A stretch of DNA of 64,000 nucleotides from the NCBI GenBank assembly GCA_963693315.1, contig CAVNZG010000974.1, positions 124,001-188,000 on the forward strand, read 5' to 3'. This document shows, in pieces, positions 1-10,646 of the stretch. The notes below the pieces were generated by a model. The model saw nothing but the letters and a program-made list of their open reading frames with translations, made no database searches and was not told the DNA's origin. Source of the DNA: Diogma glabrata (lineage: Eukaryota; Arthropoda; Insecta; Diptera; Cylindrotomidae). Position numbers and translations under genes: made by a program. Position 1 is the first letter of the stretch; each line of letters opens with the position of its first letter.

Positions 1-215
1 TCTCCGCTGTTTTTCCATCTTACTTCACTGAGTCCTAGTATCTCGATGTTATACTCTTTCATTACTTTCTCAACTTGTGCTAACCGCGATGTTTCTATCA
101 GAGTTCTGACATTCCAGTTTCCTACTCGTGTCCGGGTACGATAGCTAAGGGTCGATATTTGATTATTCCGGTTTGTTTTGCTTTGTTTCTTTCTAGTATT
201 CGTTTCTTTAATCAT
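1..215 (-). pseudogene. N-terminal endonuclease piece of an RTE/CFDP2-like non-LTR retrotransposon (cut by window edge)
   Basis: The minus strand reads without a stop from an ATG at 215 to the window edge. The first ~30 residues are polar and basic; then comes the start of an APE-type endonuclease with the segments GNWNVRTL and EILGLSEVRW, the asparagine and glutamate regions that open this nuclease fold. This enzyme nicks the target DNA to prime reverse transcription. The rest of the protein lies to the left of the window, so its state cannot be judged. The piece is the same protein type, in the same orientation, as the degraded element at the right edge. The family name rests on remembered similarity to craniofacial-development-protein-2-like/RTE proteins. 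Confidence 0.75.
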
Positions 216-503
216 TTGAATTTCGGAATCACCTTTCGGATTAACGGGTGATTGGGCCATCGAATCCTAGCCAGTTTCCAGAGCTGCTGGATAAGGTATA
301 CTGGCATACCGTGGGCGAGATATTCTTGCTTCAATGTGATTCAATCACATTTCCATATTTTTTTCTGGTGAAGTTCCCAAGCGGTCACCCGTTAAAGTTC
401 GCACCCTTCCCAGTGTTACTTAACTTCCTTGTTAGTGATGTTGTTGACTTATCCACTTCTCCATCTCGCCCACTCATTGTTTTCTTACAGGACGCTAATT
501 TCA
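216..503. other. Unassigned stretch between two LINE fragments
   Basis: One long frame runs from 248 to 697, but its second half lies over the Jockey reverse transcriptase in the wrong frame and its first half matches nothing I recognise. I see no promoter or repeat here. It may be a diverged upstream part of the Jockey-like element or separate debris. Confidence 0.3.
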
Positions 504-658
504 TGTTAATTTACATGGTATCACCAATGTTTTCACCAATTCTGGGGTTCCCCAATGTTCAAATCTCTCACCAACTTTATTTCTTCTATACGTTAATGAT
601 TTACTTATTTCCACAGTGCACCCAATCCATAGTTTTGCTGATGACAGCACATTGCATG
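504..658 (+). pseudogene. Jockey-like reverse transcriptase, upstream half (split by element A)
   Basis: Frame translation gives GVPQ...LSPTLFLLYVNDLL followed by IHSFADDSTLH. These are the conserved palm motifs of non-LTR reverse transcriptases, with the catalytic FADD. The reading is cut at 658, exactly where element A starts, and resumes in the same frame after the second copy of the CATG duplication at 8,586. It is part of the same family as the longer copy at 56.7-60.6 kb. The glycine of the usual PQGS motif is a cysteine here. Upstream motifs of the protein are missing or unrecognisable. Confidence 0.85.
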
Positions 659-1532
659 TGTACTACATCTCAAATGTACCCACTAACTTCCAAATAAAAC
701 TTTGATGAAAAACAATCATAAAACTAAAAAACAACAAACATAATAACAAATTATTACTCATGATAGTAAAAGCCAAATGCATTTTACACATGACGTAGAA
801 ACCAAATTAAAAAATATAAATCAAATTTTTTATTATTTTCATAACTGACCATAACAAATGTAAAACATATAAACGAAATAATAATATGGGTCAGATTCAA
901 TTTCATAACATAAAAAAAGTGTGTGAAGAAAATATAATACTAAAAGATGTCATGTGACACTTTTTAATTGTTTTATATTCTTTTAATAATTATTCCTTTT
1001 TGATGAATAAACAAATTTTCATATATAAATATTTTTAAGTATTTTAGTAAATAAGAATCGATAAATTTTATTGAATTTGGTGGGAGAATAGATTTATAGT
1101 AAATAAAGAAATTGTTTTATTTTGTAATTGGGGAAATGAATTATGTAAAATATTTTAGGTATATATAGAACGAATTGATTGAATAAAACTCAGACTTAAT
1201 TTTGAATTTAAATAGATCGTTTTTATTTTCGAATTAATTCTCGACGTTCCGAATTGCTCTTGAAGCCAAAGGAACTAACAGAAAAGAGATAGAGCGAATA
1301 GCTTAATTGTTAAAGTTCTATTAATTTTCTGGGACTGTTCTACGACAGAAAGACGTACTTGACTCATCTGTAAATATATATATCTGTGGGACAACTCGCA
1401 TATCATTTAGAGTTTCCTGCCAACAATCTTCCGAAGTTCAAATGAATCATAGTTTCTACGATGATTTTGATTCTTATCTGAAGAGTCTTGAGGAGAACTT
1501 CAAAGAAGACGTAAAAACAGTAATACATTATA
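659..1532 (+). repeat. Element A 5' LTR
   Basis: It begins TGTACTAC and ends ATTATA, so the usual CA end is not kept. The borders are exact, because the sequence matches the 3' LTR up to both ends and diverges beyond. The last 90 bases encode the start of a small ORF that runs on through the primer-binding site. Promoter and polyadenylation signals of the element must lie here but I cannot place them. Confidence 0.93.
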
Positions 1533-1879
1533 TGGCGACCTATACCAAAACGAACGTGGAAGCAATTAAAGAAGAACACAAGGAGAAGAAGATAAATACA
1601 CCGCGAGATATAGAACAGATCATCAAGAAACCAACAGTGATCAAATTTAAAAAGGAACGAGCTAGTGAATTAGCAAGATTGATTTGCGAATTGAAGAATT
1701 TTTACCGTTTGGCGAACTCAGCTGTAACAGAAAAAGAAAAAGAGTTATTTTTAAACGAAGCTGCAGCAATAGAAAGTAGACAAGCAGCGATTCTGTGTCA
1801 AAGAAGTTATAAAAATAGAAATAAAATTTTTTCGATCGATGAAATCGATAATATAAGTTTTAGTTTCAACAAAAATTAA
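1442..1879 (+). CDS. Small basic coiled ORF that starts in the LTR and runs through the primer-binding site
   Basis: This 145-residue ORF has an ATG 91 bases before the LTR end and an internal ATG at 1532, formed by the last A of the LTR plus TG of the primer-binding site. The protein from the second ATG begins MATYTK and is rich in Lys, Glu and Leu with helix-forming heptads and no cysteines or membrane segment. Element B has an ORF beginning MATYMG at the equivalent place, and the C-terminal halves of the two can be loosely aligned. That argues for a real, conserved product. I do not recognise a domain. Function unknown; RNA or Gag binding would fit the basic, helical character but is only a guess. 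Confidence 0.6.
   Translation: MNHSFYDDFDSYLKSLEENFKEDVKTVIHYMATYTKTNVEAIKEEHKEKKINTPRDIEQIIKKPTVIKFKKERASELARLICELKNFYRLANSAVTEKEKELFLNEAAAIESRQAAILCQRSYKNRNKIFSIDEIDNISFSFNKN
1533..1550 (+). promoter_or_regulatory. Element A primer-binding site
   Basis: The bases after the LTR read TGGCGACCTA, which fits the 3' end of a tRNA (complement of ...GGTCGCCA) and resembles the tRNA-Arg-type site remembered for 412/mdg1. Element B has the same ten bases at the same place. The site also supplies the second to fourth codons of the small ORF. Confidence 0.8.
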
Positions 1880-2049
1880 AAATTTAAATATATAAATAAA
1901 TTTTTTATATATGTATACTAGAATTTAAACTTTTCTTTAAAAGAAAAAAAAAATTTATTGATTAGTAAAATAGATTTAATAAAAATTTCTCTAAACGAGA
2001 ATAATTTCATATTTTTACGATTACGGTTTGTAATTAATTTAACATAAAG

Positions 2050-2274
2050 ATGGGTAGTAACAAATCTAAGCCCGAAGAAAAAGAAATCATAGTCACGAAC
2101 GGTGCCGGGTCCGCAACTAACATCACTGGAAATACAGTTGATGAAAAAATCAATAAATATGAAATTATTGCCGTAACCACCATTTTAGTGATAGTAATAA
2201 TATTCGTAGTTTACAAATTAAAAATGTATCTTAAAAATAATATAAAGAAAGAAGTAAATAGAGTTACTGTCTAA
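2050..2274 (+). CDS. 74-residue single-pass membrane microprotein with N-myristoylation signal
   Basis: The protein starts MGSNKSKPEEKE. Gly2 with Ser6 and a following basic patch is a textbook N-myristoyltransferase site and is identical over eight residues to the start of vertebrate Src, surely by convergence. After a polar Gly/Thr/Asn stretch comes a predicted membrane helix of about 20 residues (roughly 40-60, IIAVTTILVIVIIFVVY), then a short Lys/Asn-rich tail. It lies between the PBS-overlapping ORF and gag, on the coding strand of the retrotransposon. Element B has a smaller ORF with a hydrophobic tail in the same slot. It could target Gag or particles to membranes; that is inference. 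It is too short for an envelope protein and has no signal for one. Confidence 0.6.
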   Translation: MGSNKSKPEEKEIIVTNGAGSATNITGNTVDEKINKYEIIAVTTILVIVIIFVVYKLKMYLKNNIKKEVNRVTV

Positions 2275-2503
2275 AAAAAAAATTTTTTTATAATTTCAAT
2301 TTTCTTTTCATTTTGTTTGATAAATTGTTTTCTCTTCGTATGCATAAAAAAAAAAAATGATAATTTCGTTGTTTTGTTGAAAAATAATTTTGTTGAGAAA
2401 AAATTTGGTTTGAATATAATTTTGGTTGATAGATAGTTTTTGTTGGAAAATAATTTTGGTAGATAGACAGTTTTTGATGATGAAATTTTTTTGATTTTAG
2501 TTG

Positions 2504-3806
2504 ATGGAATCAGTGCAAAAAGCAAAAGAGATAATCAGTGAATTGGAAAGATTATACTCTAATTTTACGAAAAACCCGAATAGAACTTATACGCATGAGC
2601 ATATCCTTAATCTTTGTACAAAAGTAAGTACACTTAAACAAGAATTCAAAGAGCTATCAAAGACTCTCATTACAGTACTTGATTCAAAAACCCTTGATAA
2701 ACTTCAAGGAAAATTTAAATCTGCTTATCAAGAACTCAAGAAAAAATTAGCTACTTTTTCTGAGGACTTATTAGAGAGCTCCCTTCAAGACACTGAGGAA
2801 ATATCAAATTTACAAGAGACAGAAGAGATACCAAGAATAAAAATGGCATCCTTCGATATTGAGAAAACGTTAAAAATAATCCCGACTTTCGATGGAAAAT
2901 CTAATGATCTTCCAATATTTTTAAATTTGATACAACATCTGAGCAGTACGCTGAAAGATAATGAAGAAAAAATTAAACTGATAGCATTTATCTGGGATAC
3001 CAGACTAACTTTGAACGCGAAGACGAAATTAGTTTCGATTAAAAAACCCAATAGCATTGAAGAACTTAAATTAATATTTAATAATATTTTCAAAAAACGG
3101 ACGACTTGTTTGAATATTCAAACACAAATCACTCAAGCGCGTCAAAATAATTTATCTGCCGAATCATTTGGGAACAAAATTGAAGGTATGATAACGGAAC
3201 TCATTACAGATATCAGAGCAAGGTGATAAACATGCTGATATTATTACTAAATTAAACGAACAAACGGGACTAAACGCATTCAAGACTGGTTTAAATGAAC
3301 CAATCAAAAACATGGTCTATGCCGCGAGACTTAATTCACTTCAGGAAGCAATCCAATATGCTGCCGAAGTAGATGAGCAATCGAATACAGCACGGATGCT
3401 ACATTTCAATGCACGAAACTATAGAAATGACTATAGAAATCAAGCCAACAACTATCAACATAAGAAAAATTTTAATCGATCTTATCAGAAGAATAAGAAT
3501 CGAAATAATTATAATAATTATAATAATAATAATAATAATAAAAATTTTAATAATAATGCATACGGTTACAATGGAAATAATTCCAGTAACAATAAAAATT
3601 TTAATAATAGATATTATTCCAATAATAATAATAATAATAATAATTTGAATAAAAGATTCAATGATGCTAGAAATACAAATTTTAATAGAAATGGGCATAA
3701 TAATAATTATAGTAATAGTAGAAGAGTGAATTTAGCTCAAGCGGAAAACTGGGAAGGAGTCACCGAGAACCAGTTATCGAGCGACTCCCCAGTAGTAGAT
3801 TTATAA
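2504..3806 (+). pseudogene. Element A gag (frameshifted)
   Basis: Gag forms the retrotransposon particle. The ATG at 2504 (MESVQKAKE) has the same context and following residues as element B gag. The first frame ends at 3226; the homologous continuation is in another frame from about 3201 (..SEQGDKHAD..) to TAA at 3806, so one small indel lies near 3,200. There is a helical capsid-like region, no CCHC zinc knuckle, and an Asn/Arg-rich tail (about 3,410-3,720) made from AAT-repeat DNA. Lack of a knuckle is shared with element B. The tail may bind RNA through arginine instead; this is inference. Confidence 0.85.
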
Positions 3807-6800
3807 AGATATATTATTTAAATCCTAGCACAAATACTAACTTCGTAAAAATTCATACAAGTATAACGGATGGTTTCAGAACATTTCTGATAGATACAGG
3901 AGCAGATATATCTCTCCTGAAGATAAATAAAATTAATAAAAGCATCGATGTTAATGATGATAGATGTAGAATTAAAGGGGTAACTAGTGAAGAAACGTTC
4001 TCACTAGGAACGACTAGAGCAATCTTAAAATTAGAAAACGATGATGTAGAACAAGAATTTCATCTGATTGATGAAAATTTTCCAATTGAAACAGATGGAA
4101 TATTAGGTAGGGATTTCCTACATAAAAACTACTGCAAGATAGATTACGATACTTACACTCTATCTGCATACGTAAATAATGAAGAGAATAAATTACCAAT
4201 GCTTACAAAATTAGACAAAGAAGAGGGGTTTACTGTACCAGCACGTTCACAAGTTATTAGGAGGGTACAAATAAGAAGGACAGAGGACATGGTAGTGCTG
4301 AATCATGAAATAGAAGAAGGAGTGTTTATAGCAAATACAATTGTTCCAGCTGAAGGCATAGCACATATTAAAATTTTGAATACGAAAGAGTATGATGTGA
4401 CTATAAGAAGATTAACTCCAAAAGTTCAACCATTGAAGAATTACCACATTTTCCGGATGTCCAAAAACAAAAGCAAGTTATCAGCGGAACAACGTTATAA
4501 CAAAATACTAAAAGAATTGGATTTAGAAGGTTTAGAAGAACAAGCGCGAAACTCAATCAAGGAAATATGCAAAGAATTTTCGGACATATTTCACTTAGAG
4601 GATGAACAACTGACAGCAAATAATTTTTATAAACAAAACATACCATTAGCAGATAATAATCCGGTATATATAAAAAACTATAGATTACCACAAGCGCATA
4701 TGGATGAAATAAATAAGCAAGTTGACAAGTTACTTAAAGAGGACGTGGTAGAACCATCAGTTAGTCCTTACAATTCACCGTTACTAATTGTACCAAAACA
4801 AAACGGAACCGAGGACAAGTGGAGATTGGTGGTAGATTTCAGACAACTGAATAAGAAGATCGTCGATGATAAATTTCCATTAACAAGATTGGACGATATC
4901 CTAGACAATCTTGGAAGGGCGAAATATTTTTCAACGCTAGACTTATCGAGTTCCTTTCACCAGATCGAACTTGAAGAGGAATCAAGACCGTTAACGTCAT
5001 TTTCAACTAACAAAGGACATTATCACTTTAAGAGGTTACCATTTGGATTAAAAATATCAACCAACAGTTTCCAAAGAATGCTTACTATAGCTCTAGCTGG
5101 TCTAGAAACAGAAGCATTTCTCTACGTTGATGACATCATAATATTCGGATGTAGCTTAAAACATCACAATACGAACTTAATCAAAACTTTCAATAGATTA
5201 AGGGAGTATAATCTAAAACTAAATCCGAAGAAATGCAACTTTTTGAAAACTGAAGTGACATATCTAGGTCATTTAATAACAAATGAAGGAGTAAGAACAG
5301 ATCCTAGAAAATATGATGTGATAAAGAACTATCCAACACCAGTTAACGCCGACGAAACAAAAAGATTTACTGCATTTTGCAATTACTACCGCAGATTTAT
5401 ACCAAACTTTGCAGAAATAGCGAAACCACTAAACAACTTAGGAAAGAAGAATGTAACTTTTGAATGGACAAACGAATGCAAACAAGCATTCTCAACGCTT
5501 AAAGAAAAATTAATTAATCCACCAATTCTAAAATACCCAAACTTCGAAGAAAAATTTATAGTGACGACTGATGCATCGAATTATGCATTAGGGGCTGTAC
5601 TTTCACAAAGTGAAATTGGAAAAGATTTACCAATATCTTACGCAAGTAAATCATTAAATAAGCATGAAATAAACAAACCGGTAATTGAGAAGGAATTATT
5701 AGCAATCCATTGGGCAATAAATTTCTTCAGACCATATATTTATGGAAGAAAATTTATAGTTGTAACAGATCACAGACCATTAGTGAGCCTGTTTACACAC
5801 AAAAATCCATCATCGAAATTGACAAGGATAAGATTAGATCTATCCGACTACGACTTTGAAATAGTGTATAAACAAGGAAAAATTAATACAAATGCAGATG
5901 CACTATCGAGAATTAAGATTGACTCAGAAATATTGAAAGCAATGATACCCACTACTACAGTAAATATAGTCACGAGAGCCATGAAAAGAAAAGAAGATAT
6001 GAAAAGAATCGAGGAAAATAACATCACAGGAATGAATGAGGGTGGCCAACCTTATACATGGAACTGTACTTCGATCTCTGAAGTAAGAAATGTTAAAAAT
6101 TTAAGATTTATAAATATTAATAGTTTGCAATATAAATTTAATAATACTGATGTTTTGTACAGCGAAAATCCGCACATGAACTATGGTTTTGTGCAGGAAA
6201 AGCATGTAAAGAAAACGAGAAACAGTAAGAATAATAAAGCGCCCAAACACAAGAGTTTGGAAAATGAAAATGATATATCAATTAATAAAAATGAAGTTAT
6301 TGTAACATTTAGCGAAAATCCGCATATAGACTTTGGTTTTATGCTGGAAAAGTTAATATGGAAAATGAAAGAAGAAAATATAGAAAAATTAGCGCTTAAA
6401 ACTGATGATGAAATATTTACACGTGTTAAAATAAATGAGTTCAAAGAGATATTTTCCGAGCTGCAGTCGGAATTGAACAAAAATAATAAGCAAACAAATC
6501 TAAGAATATTAATATATGAGGCTCCATTAAAGATTAATGATAGTGACAGAATGATAGAAATTATAAAAGAATTTCATAATACACCACACGCTGGAGGACA
6601 CTCAGGTGTGAGAAGAACGATAACTAAAATTAAACAACGTTATACATTTAAGAATCTAAATAAAATGGTAAAGACTTATGTTAATAGATGCGAAGTATGT
6701 GCTAGGAACAAACAAATTAGAAATATAAGAGAAAAACTAACCATTACTGAAACTCCTAAAACTAGCTTTGAGATAATTTCAATGGACACAGTAGGTCCAT

Positions 6801-7573
6801 TAAGACCGACAGGTACTAACAGATATATACTTACAATCCAATGCGACTTGACAAAATATGTCGAAGCAATTCCGCTAGAAAATAAAGAGGCAAAGACTAT
6901 AGCTAAAGCACTAGTAGAAAAGTTCATTTTGAAATATGGACATTTCAAAATTCTAAAGACTGATATGGGCACTGAATTCGTAAATGAAATCATGAAACAT
7001 ATATGTTCATTTTTTTCAATTAATCATGTAACTTCAACACCATACCATCATGAAACACTTGGTTCCATCGAAAGGTATCACAGAGTTTTAAATGAGTATT
7101 TACTTTCGTTTACACATGATTATAATTGGGAAGACTGGATTCTGTACTTTGTATTTTGTTATAATATAACACCACACACTGACACGGGTCATTCTCCTTA
7201 CGAACTAATTTTTGGTAAACTAGCGTCGTTACCAACAGACGTAAAATTCATAACAAGTGCACCAGTATATAATCTTGAGGACTATGCTCAAGAATTAAGA
7301 TTTCGTTTGCAACATGCAAACAATAAAGCCAATGAACTTCTACATCTAGCTAAATTAAAGCGTAAAGTCATATACGATCAAAGAGCAAACCCTTTGGACA
7401 TTAAAGTTGGAGACTCAGTTTGATTAAAAGCAGGTGATCGCAAAAAATTGGATGCACCTTATTCAGGACCCTATGAGGTCGTAGATATTAAAGAAACTAA
7501 TGTTAAGATAAGAAAAGGAAATATGATAAAAGAAATTCATAAGAATAGATTAAAGAAAAATATTCCCAAATAA
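3743..7573 (+). pseudogene. Element A pol: protease, reverse transcriptase, RNase H, integrase (one stop codon near the end)
   Basis: Pol is in the -1 frame relative to the end of gag and open from about 3,743. In order: an aspartic protease with DTGAD at 3893; reverse transcriptase with the catalytic YVDD at about 5,122; RNase H with TTDAS and VTDH; a long linker carrying a duplicated SENPH..GF motif (about 6,161 and 6,310); then the integrase HHCC finger (about 6,560-6,720) and the core aspartate, aspartate, glutamate in MDTVGP, LKTDMG and SIERYH. The frame is uninterrupted to a TGA at 7421-7423, where Trp is likely, and goes on in frame for 50 codons to TAA at 7571. Otherwise the gene looks recently active. 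Confidence 0.92.
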
Positions 7574-7696
7574 AAATTAAGAAAAATCCAATACGGATTA
7601 GAATGAAATGATTTATTATAACATTTATTAGATTAAAACTTTTCAAATTGTATATTTAATGCAAAAATTCATTTGATTTACAAAATAAATTTTTGT

Positions 7697-7713
7697 TTAG
7701 GAAAGTGGGGGGA
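7697..7713 (+). promoter_or_regulatory. Element A polypurine tract
   Basis: The purine run AGGAAAGTGGGGGGA directly precedes the 3' LTR; this is the expected plus-strand primer. Confidence 0.8.
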
Positions 7714-8585
7714 TGTACTACATCTCAAATGTACCCACTAACTTCCAAATAAAACTTTGATGAAAAACAATCATAAAACTAAAAAACAACAAACATAATA
7801 ACAAATTATTACTCATGATAGTAAAAGCCAAATGCATTTTACACATGACGTAGAAACTAAATTAAAAAATATAAATCAAATTTTTTATTATTTTCATAAT
7901 GACCATAACAAATGTAAAACATATAAACGAAATAATAATATGGGTCAGATTCAATTTCATAACATAAAAAAAGTGTGTGAAGAAAATATAATACTAAAAG
8001 ATATCATGTGACACTTTTTAATTGTTTTATATTCTTTTAATAATTATTCCTTTTTGATGAATAAACAAATTTTCATATATAAATATTTTTAAGTATTTTA
8101 GTAAATAAGAATCGATAAATTTTATTGAATTTGGTGGGAGAATAGATTTATAGTAAATAAAGAAATTGTTTTATTTTGTAATTGGGGAAATGAATTATGT
8201 AAAATATTTAGGTATATATAGAACGAATTGATTGAATAAAACTCAGACTTAATTTTGAATTTAAATAGATCGTTTTTATTTTCGAATTAATTCTCGACGT
8301 TCCGAATTGCTCTTGAAGCCAAAGGAACTAACAGAAAAGAGATAGAGCGAATAGCTTAATTGTTAAAGTTCTATTAATTTTCTGGGACTGTTCTACGACA
8401 GAAAGACGTACTTGACTCATCTGTAAATATATATATCTGTGGGACAACTCGCATATCATTTAGAGTTTCCTGCCAACAATCTTCCGAAGTTCAAATGAAT
8501 CATAATTTCTACGATGATTTTGATTCTTATCTGAAGAGTCTTGAGGAGAACTTCAAAGAAGACGTAAAAACAGTAATACATTATA
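7714..8585 (+). repeat. Element A 3' LTR
   Basis: It is nearly identical to 659-1532 (a few substitutions and two 1-base indels) and is followed by the second CATG at 8586. Confidence 0.93.
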
Positions 8586-8930
8586 CATGCATCACATGCA
8601 TCTGCCAAATTTCGATCTCATACTGCAAGTTCTACTGATAGAGAGCTGCTAATTGATTCTATGAACAAAAACCTGGATCGTATAATGGAATGGGGTGATC
8701 GTAATCTTATTTCATTTAATCCAACCAAACCCAAGCTATGCCGTCTTGCACGAATAGAGCGACATAAAAATTTCCCTATTAAGATAAACCATGAGGAACT
8801 GAGTGAAGTTGAATCAGTTAGACTTATTGGAGTGGATATTCAAAATAACCTGAAATGGAATAAACATGTATTCAACCTCGCTAAATCTGCAATGCAAAAA
8901 TTAGGATTCTTGAGTCGATGTAAAAAGTAT
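8586..8930 (+). pseudogene. Jockey-like reverse transcriptase, downstream half
   Basis: This continues the split gene of 504-658 in frame after element A. Recognisable parts are MEWGDRNLISFNPTK, SVRLIGVDIQNNLKWNKH and AMQKLGFLSRCKKY, the thumb region seen in Jockey-type elements and in the copy at about 60.15-60.42 kb. The homology stops abruptly near 8,930 with unrelated sequence, so the end of the LINE was lost or replaced. Confidence 0.85.
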
Positions 8931-10500
8931 GTCGCGGAACGAATCCAAATTCTCGCAGAGAGAATCGCGAACAGAATTTCTTCTACGAAATTAATTACCG
9001 TAAGACGCAGCACATCTGCCTAGGCTAGTAGATTAGTGAGAAGTGGGAGTGGGGATGTCTTAGGCATTTCGTAAAAGCTTGAGAGTGCAGCTGTGAGTCA
9101 ATATTGAGAAGAATATTTAGTCACTAGATATAGGGTGACTAGCACTTTTCCCCATTAAACCACCCATGGAGACTTGCGTACTGTATGTTGTTAAGTCTCC
9201 CCTGATTATCTTAAGTCCTATAACATCCTCGGAACAAGCAAAAGAAAACTTAATTTATCATATTAAATTCTGCAACAAACATCATCATCCATCAAGAACA
9301 AAGAAAACTTTTGTAAATTTAAAAAAAACGTTTAATATTACAAAAAAACATAATCAAAACCCAGCAAAAAAAAAATCATCGGATTAACAAAAAATTATAA
9401 ATAAGATACAATTTTACTAACAGTATAATTCTTCTAAATTACCTAACTGTTGCATGCTACCATACTCTTGAGCTTACGAATACTAATTTTTCGTCTTAAT
9501 AACTGAATATTCAAATAATATTTATATGCCAATTTCATACATGCAAATTGGTTTATCAATTCTATTTTGTATAATATCTTTTAAAAATAGTAATTATTAA
9601 AGTTATGATTATTATTAAACGATTATTTACGAGTATTAAAGTTATTTTAAAGTAGTGATTAATATCTTTTTGTAGCGAAGAAAAATCCAGAATATGTAAT
9701 ACAGTAGAATAGTATTTATAGATAATAACAAAACAAACAAAATCTTATCTTTCTTTTTCCTGTCCAGAATTCCTTGACCCAGTGAACTAGTTATGATACG
9801 ATTCAATGTATTTGAATCTGAGGGCAGATTGCACTAGCCAGCCGCGCCGAAAGTGCAAACACAATTATTCCACAAAATTTCTCTCTAGAAGATTTAAGCG
9901 TCACAAATATTATATTTTGACTGACTTCAAACAAGCAAAAAATTTAACTTGATACAGGTATACGGTACACTGCTTTGACCTCTATATAAAAGAAACAATT
10001 AGATACAATAACAATAATTAAGGGTTACACAAGTTTACTTTTGTTTCCGTTTTAAAAAAATCACTACATAATTCTGATCTCACAAATAAATTAATTAATT
10101 AATCACAAATATTAATTAAATTATAACTAAGCTAGGACAAACGACTGAACTTCAATATATATTTATTTTTCTTCATTTATTACTAGCCACTTCCGACGCT
10201 ATTTTGAAATACAAAACTAAACTTTCCAAAGGAAATGTTTAAGTTTATATTTCAAAAATGATTAATTTATTTAAAGCAACAAACCAGTATTAATGATGCA
10301 TATTTAAATTTACATGCACCTCTTTACATGTCGTTAACATCAGCTATGCCAAGGAAAACTGGAGTCAATTTAATGAATCAAATCCGATGTAATAACAAAA
10401 CAATCGATTATGATTAAGGAATGATGATGTTTGATTTCAAATATTGATACAAATTGCAATGAGATTGGTTTAAAGGAATGAAATTCCATATAGGTATTTA
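8931..10500. other. No gene found; AT-rich debris
   Basis: There is a short moderately GC-rich piece at 8,931-9,200 and another near 9,770-9,870, each without a convincing frame. Part of this may be the LTR of the minus-strand gypsy remnant that begins near 10,573 and runs leftwards, but I could not find its other end. Confidence 0.3.
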
Positions 10501-10573
10501 AGGTGGCCCATCAACTGCCACAATCGTAGGGCTGAATCACACCCAGGAGAAGGGTCTCAAAGGCCGGGGTACA

Positions 10574-10585
10574 TTTCTCTTCTTC
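10574..10585 (-). promoter_or_regulatory. Candidate polypurine tract and LTR start of a minus-strand gypsy remnant
   Basis: On the minus strand GAAGAAGAGAAA is followed at once by TGTACCCCGG, the pattern of a polypurine tract next to an LTR. It lies about 60 bases after the stop of the pol remnant at 10,647, as expected. Confidence 0.45.
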
Positions 10586-10646
10586 AAATCTTATAAAACT
10601 CCGTTATGGATCAATATTGAGTGTAATAATGGTCAACGTTTGATAA

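Larger units (their letters stand above)
659..8585 (+). mobile_element. Element A: 412/mdg1-like Ty3/gypsy LTR retrotransposon, full length
   Basis: The element has two LTRs of 874 and 872 bp (659-1532, 7714-8585), a primer-binding site, two small ORFs, gag, pol and a polypurine tract, flanked by the 4-bp duplication CATG (655-658 and 8586-8589). I count about five differences between the LTRs, so the insertion is young. It interrupted a Jockey-like reverse transcriptase gene whose frame rejoins across one CATG. Pol resembles Drosophila 412/mdg1/blood Pol from memory. The copy is not intact: there is a frameshift in gag near 3,200 and a TGA near the end of pol at 7,421. Confidence 0.95.

Noticed and set aside
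248..697. A 149-codon ORF
   Set aside because: It overlaps the recognisable Jockey RT in the wrong frame and runs across the border of element A.
2050..2075. Src-kinase gene start (MGSNKSKP)
   Set aside because: No SH3, SH2 or kinase sequence follows; it ends after 74 codons in a retrotransposon leader, so the identity is convergent.
2050..2274. Envelope gene of an infectious gypsy-type element
   Set aside because: Far too short, located before gag, and without signal peptide or fusion features; no env-like ORF follows pol in A, B or C.
3373..3698. Ile-rich ORFs in two other frames
   Set aside because: They are shadows of the AAT repeats that encode the Asn-rich tail of gag.
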